A DNA stretch of 64,000 nucleotides from Actinomycetospora corticicola (GCF_013409505.1 NZ_JACCBN010000001.1:4774001-4838000), one strand, 5' to 3'. Shown: positions 52,788 to 61,590, counted from the first letter of the stretch. Numbers and translations are program-made. The notes: generated from the sequence alone by a model not told the origin.

Positions 52788-53201
52788 TCACTCCGGCGTG
52801 AGCTCCCAGTCGGCGTAGTCGAAGCCGGGGGACACCACGCACGTGACGAGCACCTCGGCGTCCGCCGGTTCGGCCCGTTGCCACGTCCCGCCCGGCACGA
52901 GGACGGAGAGCCCGTCGTCGGGACCGAGCCGGTGCTCCACCCCGCCGTCGGGACCCTCGGACACCCACACCGAGACCGGCCCGCCGCGCTGCCACAGCCA
53001 CAGCTCGTCCGAGCGCACCCGGTGCCACCCCGAGCGCTCGCCGGGCGCGAGGGCGTAGTGGATCGCCGTCGCGGTGGGGCGCGGGCCGGCGTAGCCGGCG
53101 GGGGTCACGACGACGGGGGCGGCCCAGAGCCGGCGGAACCAGCCGCCCTCGGGGTGGGGTTCGAGGTCGAACTCCTCCGCGAGGGCCGGCCGGGTGCTCA
53201 C
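52788..53201 (-). CDS. DUF985 cupin-fold protein
   Basis: A 137-aa cupin of the DUF985 family: LEPHPEGGWFRRLWAAP, ATAIHYALAPGERSGWHRVR SDELW-type cupin motif 1, and GGTWQRAEPADAEVLVTCVV as motif 2, ending PGFDYADWELTPE. Relatives bind metal or sugar-like ligands; function unknown. The GTG start overlaps the stop of the upstream PPOX gene (GTGA). Last gene of a four-gene minus-strand operon and convergent with the PBP gene. Confidence 0.87.
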   Translation of the reverse strand: MSTRPALAEEFDLEPHPEGGWFRRLWAAPVVVTPAGYAGPRPTATAIHYALAPGERSGWHRVRSDELWLWQRGGPVSVWVSEGPDGGVEHRLGPDDGLSVLVPGGTWQRAEPADAEVLVTCVVSPGFDYADWELTPE

Positions 53202-53623
53202 GCCGTCATGTCCAGCGAGGCGAGGACCTTCGTCGGGGTGATCCGGACGACGAGCTCCCCGGGCACCGCGTTCCGCTTCCCGAACTCCTCGGCGCGGTCG
53301 GCCCCCATGTAGCGCCCGCCGAGCGCGGTGGCGGTGCGCAGCAGCTCGTCGGGGTCCTCGGAGAGCGTGACCGTGCCCTGGACCTGCACGAACGCGAACG
53401 GCGGCTCCTCGAGGTCGACGCACAGCACCACGCGCGGGTCGCGGGTGAGCGCCTTGCCCTTCGCGGTGTCGCGCCCGGTGTTGAACACCAGCGTGTCGTC
53501 CTCGAGCAGGTACCAGATCGGGGCGACGAGGGGGCGGCCGTCGCTCGCGGTCCAGCCGAGCTTGCCGGTGCGGGTGCCGTGGGAGAGGAAGTCCCGGACG
53601 GCGGGATCGGTCAGGCTGCTCAT
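53198..53623 (-). CDS. PPOX-class (F420/FMN-dependent) oxidoreductase
   Basis: A 141-aa split-barrel flavin/deazaflavin protein. MSSLTDPAVRDFLSHGTRTG, RPLVAPIWYLLEDDTLVFNT (the WYL cofactor strand), GKALTRDPRVVLCVDLEEPP and VQVQGTVTLSEDP are typical of PPOX-class F420-dependent enzymes of actinobacteria. The substrate is unknown. Its ATG overlaps the stop of the lipoprotein gene (ATGA), and its stop overlaps the cupin start. Confidence 0.88.
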   Translation of the reverse strand: MSSLTDPAVRDFLSHGTRTGKLGWTASDGRPLVAPIWYLLEDDTLVFNTGRDTAKGKALTRDPRVVLCVDLEEPPFAFVQVQGTVTLSEDPDELLRTATALGGRYMGADRAEEFGKRNAVPGELVVRITPTKVLASLDMTA

Positions 53624-54078
53624 GGGGCCGACCCTAGGGCCCGGGAGAGGGCGTCCACGGCCGTGCGGGCGGTGACGAGGCCGCCGACGCACGCGCCCAC
53701 GTCCACCGTGCCGCCCGGGGCGGTGGCCGGGCAGCCGCGCGCGACGTAGGAGTCCCGGGCCGCCCCGACCTGGGCGGCCGCGGCGGTGACCGCCGGGTCG
53801 TCGGGCAGCGCGTTCGCCGCGGTGCGCGCCGTGGAGGCGGTCTCCTCCACCCAGCGCCCGCAGCGCGGCCACACCGCGCGGGGGTCGGAGCTCGTGTAGC
53901 AGGGGTCGGCCAGGGCGAGGCGCAGCTTGTTGCGGGCAGCGTCGGGCGACCGGTTCTCCACGCCCGGGGCCGCCGCCTCCGAGGACTGCCCGGACGGGAT
54001 GCTCGCGGGGTTGTCCGTGCCGCCGCACCCGGCCAGCACGCCGAGCAGCACCGCGGCGAGGACGACGAGGCGCCTCAT
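53620..54078 (-). CDS. Small lipoprotein of unknown function
   Basis: A 152-aa lipoprotein precursor: MRRLVVLAAVLLGVLAGCGG, with lipobox LAGC at Cys 18. The mature part has Cys pairs (DPCYTSSDPRAVWPRCGRWV; ARGCPATA and GACVGG) that may form disulfides. It sits between the CLC gene and the PPOX gene with 4-nt overlaps. No named family; DUF4398-like helical lipoproteins are vaguely similar. Confidence 0.78.
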   Translation of the reverse strand: MRRLVVLAAVLLGVLAGCGGTDNPASIPSGQSSEAAAPGVENRSPDAARNKLRLALADPCYTSSDPRAVWPRCGRWVEETASTARTAANALPDDPAVTAAAAQVGAARDSYVARGCPATAPGGTVDVGACVGGLVTARTAVDALSRALGSAP

Positions 54079-55619
54079 CGTGCGTCGTCCCGGTCCAGCG
54101 AGGCGGCGAGGGCGTCGAGGGCGTCGGCCGGACCGGTGAGGAGCACCCGCGCATCGTCCGCTCCGCCGTCCAGCCGCGCGAACGCTGGGGGCGGGCTCCA
54201 CCGGTCGTCCGGAACGGGGAGGCGGACGAGGCAGCGCCCCTCGGGCAGCTCGAGCACCTCGCCGGGGCCGAACGGGCGCCACTCGCGGGCGCCCGGCGGG
54301 ATGAGCCGGATCCCGCGCCGCGAGAGCTTCATCGTGTAGATCGTCTCGCGGGAGACGAGCCGGGAGAGCGCGGTCGCGAGGGCCACGGCGATCATCAGCG
54401 GGACGATGAGCGACCACTCGCCGGTGATCTCGGCGACGATGACGACGGCGGTGATCGGCGCCCGGGTCGCGCCGGCGAGCACGGCCGCCATCCCGACGAG
54501 GCCGTAGGCGCCCGCGGGCCCGGCGACCCCCGGGGCGACCGCGGCGAACCCGAGGCCGAGCGCGGTGCCGGTCATGGCGCCGAGGAACAGCGACGGCGCG
54601 AAGATGCCGCCCGAGCCGCCGATCGCGAGGGTCAGGCTGGTGGCGATCAGCTTGCCGACGAGCAGGAGCAGCAGGAAGCCCAGCGCGTACTGCCCGGCCA
54701 CCCCGGCCTGCAGCACGGGGTAGCCGACGCCGTACATCTCGGGCAGCGCGACCAGCACGAGTCCGACGAGCACGCCGCCGACCGCCGGTCGCAGCCACTC
54801 CGGTCCCTTCCACACCGCGTCGGCGAGGTCCTCCAGGCCGTAGAGGGTGCGGGTGAACAGGACCCCGACCAGCGCGCCGACGAGACCCACGAGCGCGAAC
54901 AGGCCGAACTGCGCGAAGGAGTCGACCGAGAACGGCGGCAGCTTCAGGAAGGTCGACGAGCCCTCGAACCCCCGGGCGACGAGGTTCGCCACCGCGGAGG
55001 CGGTCACCACCACGACGAACGAGAGCATCGTGAAGTCGAGCAGGATGATCTCGAGGGCGAAGAACACCCCGGAGATCGGGGCGTTGAAGGTCGCCGAGAT
55101 GCCGCCACCCGCGCCGCAGGCGACGAGCAGCCGCAGCCGGGAGGTCGGCATCCGCATCCACTGCCCGAGGCTGGACCCGATCGCCGAGCCGATCTGCACG
55201 ATCGGTCCCTCGCGGCCCACGGACCCGCCGGTGCCGATCGTCAACGCGGAGGCGAGGGACTTCACGACGGCGACACGGGGCCGGATGCGTCCGTCGTTCT
55301 CGGCCACCGCGAGCATCACCTCGGGCACGCCGTGCCCGCGCGCCTCGCGGGCGTAGCGGTAGACGAGCGGGCCGTAGATCAGGCCGCCGACCACCGGCGC
55401 GGCCACGAGGAACCAGCGACCGATCTCCGGCCACCAGGGCAGCGGCGCGCCCGGGGTCGCGGCGTAGTCCGTCGTGCCCGTGACGAGCCGGGTCACCAGG
55501 AAGATCAGCTCCCGGAACACCACGGCGCCCAGGCCGGCACCCAGCCCCACCACGACGGCGGCCACGGCCATCCCGGCGACCGACGTGCCCAGGAACCGCT
55601 GCCACCGGGGGGACGTCAT
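54075..55619 (-). CDS. CLC family chloride channel/transporter
   Basis: A 514-aa CLC protein with about 16 helices. Selectivity motifs: RGHGVPEVM (His instead of Ser in GSGIP), GGSVGREGPIVQIGSAIGSS with the gating Glu near 136, GGIFAPSLFLG, and FNAPISGVFFALEIILLDF. In E. coli ClC-ec1 the last motif has E203, the internal proton Glu; here Ile stands there, as in channels or uncoupled members. A roughly 100-aa C-terminal cytoplasmic tail follows. ATG 55619 is used (TTG 55628 is in frame). First gene of the overlapping operon. Confidence 0.9.
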   Translation of the reverse strand: MTSPRWQRFLGTSVAGMAVAAVVVGLGAGLGAVVFRELIFLVTRLVTGTTDYAATPGAPLPWWPEIGRWFLVAAPVVGGLIYGPLVYRYAREARGHGVPEVMLAVAENDGRIRPRVAVVKSLASALTIGTGGSVGREGPIVQIGSAIGSSLGQWMRMPTSRLRLLVACGAGGGISATFNAPISGVFFALEIILLDFTMLSFVVVVTASAVANLVARGFEGSSTFLKLPPFSVDSFAQFGLFALVGLVGALVGVLFTRTLYGLEDLADAVWKGPEWLRPAVGGVLVGLVLVALPEMYGVGYPVLQAGVAGQYALGFLLLLLVGKLIATSLTLAIGGSGGIFAPSLFLGAMTGTALGLGFAAVAPGVAGPAGAYGLVGMAAVLAGATRAPITAVVIVAEITGEWSLIVPLMIAVALATALSRLVSRETIYTMKLSRRGIRLIPPGAREWRPFGPGEVLELPEGRCLVRLPVPDDRWSPPPAFARLDGGADDARVLLTGPADALDALAASLDRDDAR

Positions 55620-55682
55620 GACGATCAACCTCTCACGTCCGCGGTCCCGACGGCGGGTCGTCGTCCGGTTCGTCCGGTGGCG

Positions 55683-56324
55683 TCACCGCTGCTCACGGGC
55701 TCGGGCGGCGGCGTACTCGTCCGGGGTGTCCACGTCCGCCACCGCCTCGAGCCCGGGGTCGACGGCGGCGAGCGCGGGGTCGGCGAGCAGGTCGGCGGCG
55801 GTGAGCTCGCGCACCGCGCTCGCCGCGAACAGCTCCGCCGGGCGGCGGGCGCCCGCGTCGAGCAGGCGCGTCGCGCGCGGACCGAGCGCGGTCCGGTAGG
55901 CGGCGGCCAGCGGCTGGCGGTGCCCGTGCAGCACCGGGAGGGCGACCTCCACGTCCCCGGCGTCCCCGAGCGCGGCGAGCACGGCGGTGACGTAGGCCGG
56001 GTGCAGGCGCGGCAGGTCGACCGAGCAGAGGAAGGCGCGGTCCCGCCCCGCGGCACCCGCCGTCGTGAGCCCGGTGGCGATGCCCTGCAGCGGGCCGCGG
56101 TCGGGGGCGTCGTCGGTGACCGAGAGGACGTCCGCGGCGTCCACCGGACGGGGGAACCCGGCGGCGCCGACCACGACGACCGGGCCGCTCACCGCCAGTC
56201 GCAGCACGCCGATCACGTGGTCGAGCAACGTGCCGTCGCCCCAGCTCAGCCCGGCCTTGTCCCGGCCCATGCGGCGGGAGCGGCCGCCGGCGAGGACCAC
56301 GGCGGCGGCAGTCGTCTGGGACAC
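55683..56324 (-). CDS. mobA: Molybdenum cofactor guanylyltransferase
   Basis: A 213-aa nucleotidyltransferase of the MobA family. The signature AAVVLAGGRSRRMGRDKAGL lies at residues 7-26, followed by DDAPDRGPLQGIATGL, FLCSVDLPRLHPAYV (metal-binding Asp) and HRQPLAAAYR. MobA links GMP to molybdopterin to make MGD for the DMSO reductase-type enzymes. GTG 56324 is the start; upstream sequence is low complexity. It lies 63 nt upstream of clc in the same direction. Confidence 0.9.
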   Translation of the reverse strand: MSQTTAAAVVLAGGRSRRMGRDKAGLSWGDGTLLDHVIGVLRLAVSGPVVVVGAAGFPRPVDAADVLSVTDDAPDRGPLQGIATGLTTAGAAGRDRAFLCSVDLPRLHPAYVTAVLAALGDAGDVEVALPVLHGHRQPLAAAYRTALGPRATRLLDAGARRPAELFAASAVRELTAADLLADPALAAVDPGLEAVADVDTPDEYAAARAREQR

Positions 56325-56414
56325 AGCGTCGATTGTTGCGCGCACATTGCGTCTACCCCGGACGAGGCGGGGCTTGAGCAGCAGGCCCACCGTGCAACGA
56401 AGGAGTGACCAGTC

Positions 56415-56633
56415 ATGGCCGGCAGGTATGCAGGCGAGCCCGAGGACGCCCGACGGGGACAGGTCGTGGCGCTGCCCACCGACGTCGACGAGGCGAAGGC
56501 CGACCGCGAGATGGCCGACGCGGAGCGCGCGGTCGCCCTCGGCACCGCGAGCGAGGAGCAGCGCGCGGCCGTCGACCGCATCGCCCACGCCCGCACCCAC
56601 GAGGAGCGCCGCAGCCTCTGGATGTCGAACTAG
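56415..56633 (+). CDS. Hypothetical protein, 72 aa
   Basis: A charged, helical small protein: MAGRYAGEPEDARRGQVVAL, then ADREMADAERAVALGTASEE and RIAHARTHEERRSLWMSN. GAAGGAG lies about 9 nt before the ATG. Its stop shares CTAG with the convergent AEC transporter gene. No family recognised; the Glu/Arg-rich helices suggest a small regulatory or structural protein. Confidence 0.68.
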   Translation: MAGRYAGEPEDARRGQVVALPTDVDEAKADREMADAERAVALGTASEEQRAAVDRIAHARTHEERRSLWMSN

Positions 56634-57571
56634 AGCGCGAGCGTCAGCACCAGCGGCAGGGTCACGACCGACCCCACCGTGGTGAGGACGACGGCGGCGG
56701 TGCTCTCGCGGTACCAGGTGCGGTACTGGGCCATGAGGACGAACACCGTCGCCGCGTCCGGGAGAGCGCACATCAGCACCAGCACCGCCGCCCACGGGGC
56801 GGGGACGGCGAACAGGTGCACCGCCGCCACCGCGAGGGCGGGCAGGACCACGAGCTTGACCACGACGGCGACGGCGATCCCGCCGACCCGCCCGCCGCGC
56901 AGGGCGGGCACCGCCCCGCGCAGCAGGATGCCGAGCGCGAACAGCCCGCCCGGGGCGGCCATGTCGCCGATCAGCTCGACGGTCGTCGCGGCCGGACGCG
57001 GCAGCTGCCACCCGCTCGCGGCCACCAGCAGCCCGAGCACGATCGCGATGACGATCGGGTTGCCGAGCACGCGGCGCGCGACGGTGCGGACCAGCAGGCC
57101 GCGGGAGGACCGGTCGCGGTCGATCAACGTGGCCGCGACGACGAACAGCGAGATCGCCACCGCGGTGTGGATGGTGGACACCAGCGACGCGGCGAGGCCG
57201 GCCCCCGGCCCGAGCACCGCGACCGACAGCGGGATGCCGAGGTACCCGACGTTCCCCCAGGAACCGACCGTGCCGACCGCGTTGGCCTCGCGCAGCGGCA
57301 TCCGGATCAGCCGGGCCGCGAGGAGCGCGAGCCCGTAACCCGCCAGCAGCAGGCCGAACGTCACCGCGACGCCGACCCCCGATACCCCGGTGGCGAGGTC
57401 GGCCTCCGCGACGCTGTCGAAGATCAGAGCGGGCAGCGCGAGGTAGTAGACGAGGTCGTTGAGGGTCGCGGCGGCGGACTCGGAGAACCGCTCCCACCGG
57501 GCGGCGACCGCGCCGACGGCGATCACGGCGAAGATCGGCGCGATCTGGGTCAGGAGGGTCGCAGGGTCCAC
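56630..57571 (-). CDS. AEC (auxin efflux carrier) family transporter
   Basis: A 313-aa transporter with ten hydrophobic helices in two halves. Typical segments: IAPIFAVIAVGAVAARWERF, LNDLVYYLALPALIFDSVAE, VGSWGNVGYLGIPLSVAVLG and the closing AALPDA-type turn MCALPDAATVFVLMAQYRTW. Bacterial relatives carry malate, malonate or other small organic acids. GTG 57571 begins VDPATLLTQ at the first helix. Confidence 0.86.
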   Translation of the reverse strand: MDPATLLTQIAPIFAVIAVGAVAARWERFSESAAATLNDLVYYLALPALIFDSVAEADLATGVSGVGVAVTFGLLLAGYGLALLAARLIRMPLREANAVGTVGSWGNVGYLGIPLSVAVLGPGAGLAASLVSTIHTAVAISLFVVAATLIDRDRSSRGLLVRTVARRVLGNPIVIAIVLGLLVAASGWQLPRPAATTVELIGDMAAPGGLFALGILLRGAVPALRGGRVGGIAVAVVVKLVVLPALAVAAVHLFAVPAPWAAVLVLMCALPDAATVFVLMAQYRTWYRESTAAVVLTTVGSVVTLPLVLTLAL

Positions 57572-57671
57572 GGGACACCACTCTCTCCGACGATTCAGTG
57601 CGCATGCGCGCAGTAGGCGCGAGGTCACTTCACGTCGACGGCCGGGACGGTCTCTGCTTGTGTGATCCGTC

Positions 57672-59369
57672 ATGAGCATCCCGTCGGACCTCGAGATCGC
57701 CCAGAAGGCGACGCTGAAGCCGCTGGACGACGTCGCCGCGGCCATGGACCTGCCCTCCCACCTGCTGGAGATGCACGGCCGCGACGTCGCGAAGATCGAG
57801 CTCGACGCGATCGACGTGATGAGCGACCGGCCGACGGCCAAGTACGTCGTGGTGACGGCGATCACGCCGACGCCGCTCGGCGAGGGCAAGACGACGACCA
57901 CGGTCGGTCTCGGGCAGGCGTTCTCGCACATCGGGAAGCGCGGGGTCATCGCGATCCGCCAGCCCTCGATGGGGCCGACGTTCGGCATCAAGGGCGGCGC
58001 CGCGGGCGGCGGCTACTCGCAGGTCGTGCCGATGGAGAAGTTCAACCTCCACCTCACCGGCGACTTCCACGCCGTGACCAGCGCCCACAACATGCTCTCC
58101 GCGGTGCTGGACAACCACCTCTTCCAGGGCAACGCGGCCGGGCTGGACCCCTACCGCGTGACCTGGCGCCGCGTGCTCGACGTGAACGACCGCGCGCTGC
58201 GCAACGTCGTCACCGGGCTCGGCGGGCGCCTTGACGGCGTCCCGCGCGAGTCGGGCTTCGACATCACGTCGGCCTCCGAGGTGATGGCGATCCTCGCGCT
58301 GTCGAACTCCCTCGAGGAGATGCGCGACCGCCTCGGCCGGATCGTCGTGGGCTACACCCCCGACGGCGACGCCGTGACCGCCGAGGACATCCACGGCGCC
58401 GGGGCCATGGCGGCGCTGATGCGGGACGCGCTCAAGCCGAACCTGATGCAGACCCTGGAGAACACGCCGGTCCTGGTGCACGCCGGGCCGTTCGGCAACA
58501 TCGCGCACGGCAACTCCTCGATCGTCGCCGACCGCATCGGCATCCACGCCGGGGACTTCCTCGTCACCGAGGCCGGGTTCGGCGCCGACATGGGCGCCGA
58601 GCGCTTCTTCAACATCAAGTGTCGCGCGTCGGGGATGACCCCGGACGCGGCCGTCGTCGTCGCCACCGTGCGGGCGCTCAAGGCGCACAGCGGCAACCAC
58701 CGGATCGTCGCGGGCAAGGAGCTGCCGGAGGCGCTGCTCGCGGAGAACCCCGACGAGGTGCACGCCGGCGGGGCGAACCTGCGCAAGCAGATCGAGAACA
58801 TGCGCCTGCACGGCGTCTCCCCGGTGGTCTGCATCAACGCCTTCCCCACCGACCATCCGAGCGAGCACGCCGCGATCCGTGAGATCGCCGAGTCGCTCGG
58901 GGCCCGGGTCGCGGTGTCGACGCACTTCGCGGACGGTGGCCGGGGCGCGGCCGAGCTCGCCGAGGCGGTCGCGGAGGCGGCGGACGAGCCGTCGGACTTC
59001 CAGCTGCTCTATCCCGACGACGCGTCGCTGCGCGAGAAGATCGAGACGGTGGCGACGAAGGTCTACGGCGCCGACGGCGTCGACTACGCCCCGGCCGCGA
59101 ACACCTCGATCGACCTCTACGAGCGCAACGGGTTCGGCGGCCTGCCGGTCTGCATCGCGAAGACGCACCTGTCGATCTCGTCGGACCCGAAGCTGCTCGG
59201 CGCCCCGACCGGTTGGCGGATGCCGGTGCGCGAGGTCCGCGCGTCGGTCGGGGCCGGGTTCGTCTATCCGATCTGCGGGGACATGCGGACGATGCCGGGC
59301 CTGGGCAAGGCGCCCGCGGCCCACTCGATCGACGTCAAGCCCGACGGGACGATCGTGGGGCTGTTCTAG
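57672..59369 (+). CDS. fhs: Formate-tetrahydrofolate ligase
   Basis: A 565-aa 10-formyl-THF synthetase. ATP-binding site AITPTPLGEGKTTTTVGLGQ, GPTFGIKGGAAGGGYSQVVP, TGDFHAVTSAHNML and GNIAHGNSSIVADRIG are all intact, as is the C-terminal ICGDMRTMPGLGK. It activates formate to 10-formyl-THF with ATP. The fchA gene starts at the very next base, so they form an operon. With PurU (40393) the cell can interconvert formate and formyl-THF. Confidence 0.96.
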   Translation: MSIPSDLEIAQKATLKPLDDVAAAMDLPSHLLEMHGRDVAKIELDAIDVMSDRPTAKYVVVTAITPTPLGEGKTTTTVGLGQAFSHIGKRGVIAIRQPSMGPTFGIKGGAAGGGYSQVVPMEKFNLHLTGDFHAVTSAHNMLSAVLDNHLFQGNAAGLDPYRVTWRRVLDVNDRALRNVVTGLGGRLDGVPRESGFDITSASEVMAILALSNSLEEMRDRLGRIVVGYTPDGDAVTAEDIHGAGAMAALMRDALKPNLMQTLENTPVLVHAGPFGNIAHGNSSIVADRIGIHAGDFLVTEAGFGADMGAERFFNIKCRASGMTPDAAVVVATVRALKAHSGNHRIVAGKELPEALLAENPDEVHAGGANLRKQIENMRLHGVSPVVCINAFPTDHPSEHAAIREIAESLGARVAVSTHFADGGRGAAELAEAVAEAADEPSDFQLLYPDDASLREKIETVATKVYGADGVDYAPAANTSIDLYERNGFGGLPVCIAKTHLSISSDPKLLGAPTGWRMPVREVRASVGAGFVYPICGDMRTMPGLGKAPAAHSIDVKPDGTIVGLF

Positions 59370-59942
59370 GTGACCGGCGGGAGTCCCCGCCCGCTCGGCG
59401 AGGTCCCGGTCGCGAAGCTCGGCGAGGCGCTCGCGGCGAAGGGACCCGGCCCCGCGGCCGGGTCGACCGCCGCGATCACCGCGGCGCTGGCGGCCGGGCT
59501 GGCGGGGAAGGTGGCGAAGGCCGCGGCGCGCACCGACCCGTCGGCCGTGGACCTGTCCCACGAGCTCGACGGCCTGCGCGCCCGCGCGCTCGGGCTGGCC
59601 GACGACGACGTGGCCGCGTTCGCAGGCTTCCTCGCCGCCCGGAAGGCCCCCGGCGGTGACGCGGGCGCCACCGAGGCGATCGTCCAGGTGCCCCTCGACG
59701 TGCTGGGGCTCGCGGTGCGGGTCACCGAGATCGCGGCGGCCCTGGCCGAGCACGGCCCCGACGCGCTCTCCGGGGACGCCGTCACGGCCGCGCTGCTCGC
59801 GGCGGGCGCCGCCGAGGCGGCGTCGGCGCTGGTCGGGATCAACATCGCCGACGGTCCCGAGGCGTGGGCCGACCCGCGTGTCGAGGACGCGGAGGAGCGC
59901 GCGGGCGAGGCCCGGCGGCTGGCGGAGCGGGCGGCGTTCTAG
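59370..59942 (+). CDS. fchA: Methenyl-THF cyclohydrolase / formimino-THF cyclodeaminase (FchA type)
   Basis: A 190-aa cyclodeaminase-fold protein: GPGPAAGSTAAITAALAAGL (catalytic and folate-binding turn), AGKVAKAAARTDPSAVDLSH, DVLGLAVRVTEIAAALAEHG and a closing GINIADGPEAWADPRVEDAE. In acetogens and actinobacteria FchA converts 5,10-methenyl-THF and 10-formyl-THF. Its GTG start directly abuts the fhs stop. Likely works right after Fhs. Confidence 0.87.
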   Translation: MTGGSPRPLGEVPVAKLGEALAAKGPGPAAGSTAAITAALAAGLAGKVAKAAARTDPSAVDLSHELDGLRARALGLADDDVAAFAGFLAARKAPGGDAGATEAIVQVPLDVLGLAVRVTEIAAALAEHGPDALSGDAVTAALLAAGAAEAASALVGINIADGPEAWADPRVEDAEERAGEARRLAERAAF

Positions 59943-60012
59943 GTGCGCTGCGCGCAAGTGAGCACTTCGAGGGCCTATGACACCCCTTAGTGCTCACCTG
60001 CGCGTAGCGCAC
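59943..60012. repeat. Dispersed palindromic repeat, copy R3 (most complete)
   Basis: Two 23-nt arms (59943-59965 and 59990-60012) match at 21 of 23 positions as an inverted repeat: GTGCGCTGCGCGCAAGTGAG facing TGCTCACCTGCGCGTAGC. The inner sequence holds AGGGCCTATGACACCCCTTA. The ATG in the loop is the likely start of the asparaginase gene, so half of the repeat is translated. Confidence 0.85.
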
Positions 60013-60930
60013 ACGCGTGGCGAGGTCGTCGAGTCGGTCCACGCGGTCTCGGTCGTCGTCCTCCGCCCGGACGGCACGGTCCTCCGGACGGCGGGTGACC
60101 CGGCCGCCCCGGTCTACGGCCGGTCCGCGCTCAAGCCGGCCCAGGCGGTCGCGGTGCTCCGCGCCGGCGCCGACCTCACCGACGACGAGGTCGCGCTGGC
60201 GGCCGCCTCGCACAGCGGGGAGCCGGTCCACCTGGCCGCAGTGACGGCGCTGCTCGGACGCCACGGCCTGACCCCGGACGACCTGCGCTGCGTCGAGGAC
60301 CTGCCGCTGGGCGCCGCGGCGATGCGGGCGTACCTGACGGCCGGTCACGGCCCGACCCGGCTCGCGATGAACTGCTCGGGCAAGCACGCCGCGATGCTCG
60401 TGGCGGCCGGCGGCGACCCGGACTACCTCGAGCCGACCCACCCGCTGCAGCAGGCGTGCCGGGCGGCGGTCGACGAGCTGGCCGGGCCCGTGCTCGGCGC
60501 GAGCGTCGACGGGTGCGGCGCCCCGGCCTTCGTCACCCCGCTCGAGGGCCTCGCCCGACTCGCGCACGCCCTGGCGCGCCCCGCCGACCCGGCCGTCGCG
60601 CGGGTCGCCGCGGCGATGCGGGGCCGCCCCGACCTCGTGGCCGGCACCGACCGGCTCGACACCGTGCTCATGACCGAGCTCCCCGGCTGCGTCGCCAAGT
60701 CCGGCGCCGAGGGGGTGCTCGTGGCGGCGCTGCCGGACGGCACCGCGGTCGCGGCCAAGGTCGCCGACGGCGCCGGCCGCGCGCTCGGACCGACCCTGCT
60801 CGCGGTCCTCGACACGGTGGGGGTCGCCGTGCCCGCCGCGCTGCGGGCGGTGGCCGCGCCACCGGTCGTCGGGAAGGGGCGTCCGGTGGGGGAGATGCAG
60901 GTGAGGTGGCCCGACGACCCGGACGGGTGA
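59977..60930 (+). CDS. L-asparaginase II family protein
   Basis: A 317-aa asparaginase of the Rhizobium-type family II (Asparaginase_II). Typical parts: EVVESVHAVSVVVLRPDGTV, GRSALKPAQAVAVLRAGADL, ASHSGEPVHLAAVTALLGRH (Ser-His), MNCSGKHAAMLVAAGGDPDY (the SGKHA motif) and VDGCGAPAFVTPLEGLARLA. Hydrolyses L-asparagine. The first 12 codons lie in palindromic repeat R3; no in-frame start exists until further into the domain. Confidence 0.88.
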   Translation: MTPLSAHLRVAHTRGEVVESVHAVSVVVLRPDGTVLRTAGDPAAPVYGRSALKPAQAVAVLRAGADLTDDEVALAAASHSGEPVHLAAVTALLGRHGLTPDDLRCVEDLPLGAAAMRAYLTAGHGPTRLAMNCSGKHAAMLVAAGGDPDYLEPTHPLQQACRAAVDELAGPVLGASVDGCGAPAFVTPLEGLARLAHALARPADPAVARVAAAMRGRPDLVAGTDRLDTVLMTELPGCVAKSGAEGVLVAALPDGTAVAAKVADGAGRALGPTLLAVLDTVGVAVPAALRAVAAPPVVGKGRPVGEMQVRWPDDPDG

Positions 60931-61017
60931 TGTCCTCAAACGTGTCGGGAGGCCGAGGGTCTGGATGTCGGTTCCGTGTGGGAGTCTGACGCCACTCACC
61001 CCAACCGAGGAGCCGCC

Positions 61018-61590
61018 GTGCCCGTCTGCCTGATCGTGGCGCCGGACGCCGCCGCCCGGGAGCGGGTCGCCCGCGGGGTGGACGCCGGGTTCGACACGGT
61101 GCACGGGGTCGGGCCGGGAGCCGAGCTGGCGGCCGCGATCGAGCGGGAGCGCCCGGACCTGGTGCTGGTCGCCGCGGACGCGCACGGCACGGTTCCCGGC
61201 GGGGCGTACTGGATCGCGGTGCTCGACACCGTCCGCACCGCGGCGCCCGACGTCGCCGTCCTCGTCGTCGGGGGCCCCGCCGACGAGCACCAGATGGCGG
61301 GTCTGGCCCTCGAGCGCGGGGCGAAGGGGTTCCTGCGCGGCGGGGAGGAGACCGGGCCGCGCCCGTTCGGCGCCCCCGGCCGCCGTCCCGCGACCACCGA
61401 GCTCTCCCGGCGCGAGCTGGACGTGCTGCTGGGGATGTGCGAGGGGCTGTCGAACTCCGAGATCGCGGCCTCGCTGACGTTGGCCGAGGACACGGTGAAG
61501 ACCCACGCGCGGCGGCTCTTCCGCAAGCTGGGCGCCGGCGACCGCGCCGACGCGGTCGCGCGCGGCTTCCGCCAGGGCATCCTGCACTGA
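61018..61590 (+). CDS. LuxR-type regulator with degenerate receiver domain
   Basis: A 190-aa protein. Residues 1-110 have a receiver-like fold (VCLIVAPDAAARERVARGVD, VLVVGGPADEHQMAGLALER GAKGFL-type strands), but the phospho-acceptor position reads DLVLVAADAHG: an Ala stands where the usual PDVVLxD has the acceptor Asp. The C-terminal HTH is complete: ELSRRELDVLLGMCEGLSNS EIAASLTLAEDTVKTHARRL. It probably works without phosphorylation. GTG 61018 has GAGGAG before it. No sensor kinase gene is adjacent. Confidence 0.82.
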   Translation: MPVCLIVAPDAAARERVARGVDAGFDTVHGVGPGAELAAAIERERPDLVLVAADAHGTVPGGAYWIAVLDTVRTAAPDVAVLVVGGPADEHQMAGLALERGAKGFLRGGEETGPRPFGAPGRRPATTELSRRELDVLLGMCEGLSNSEIAASLTLAEDTVKTHARRLFRKLGAGDRADAVARGFRQGILH

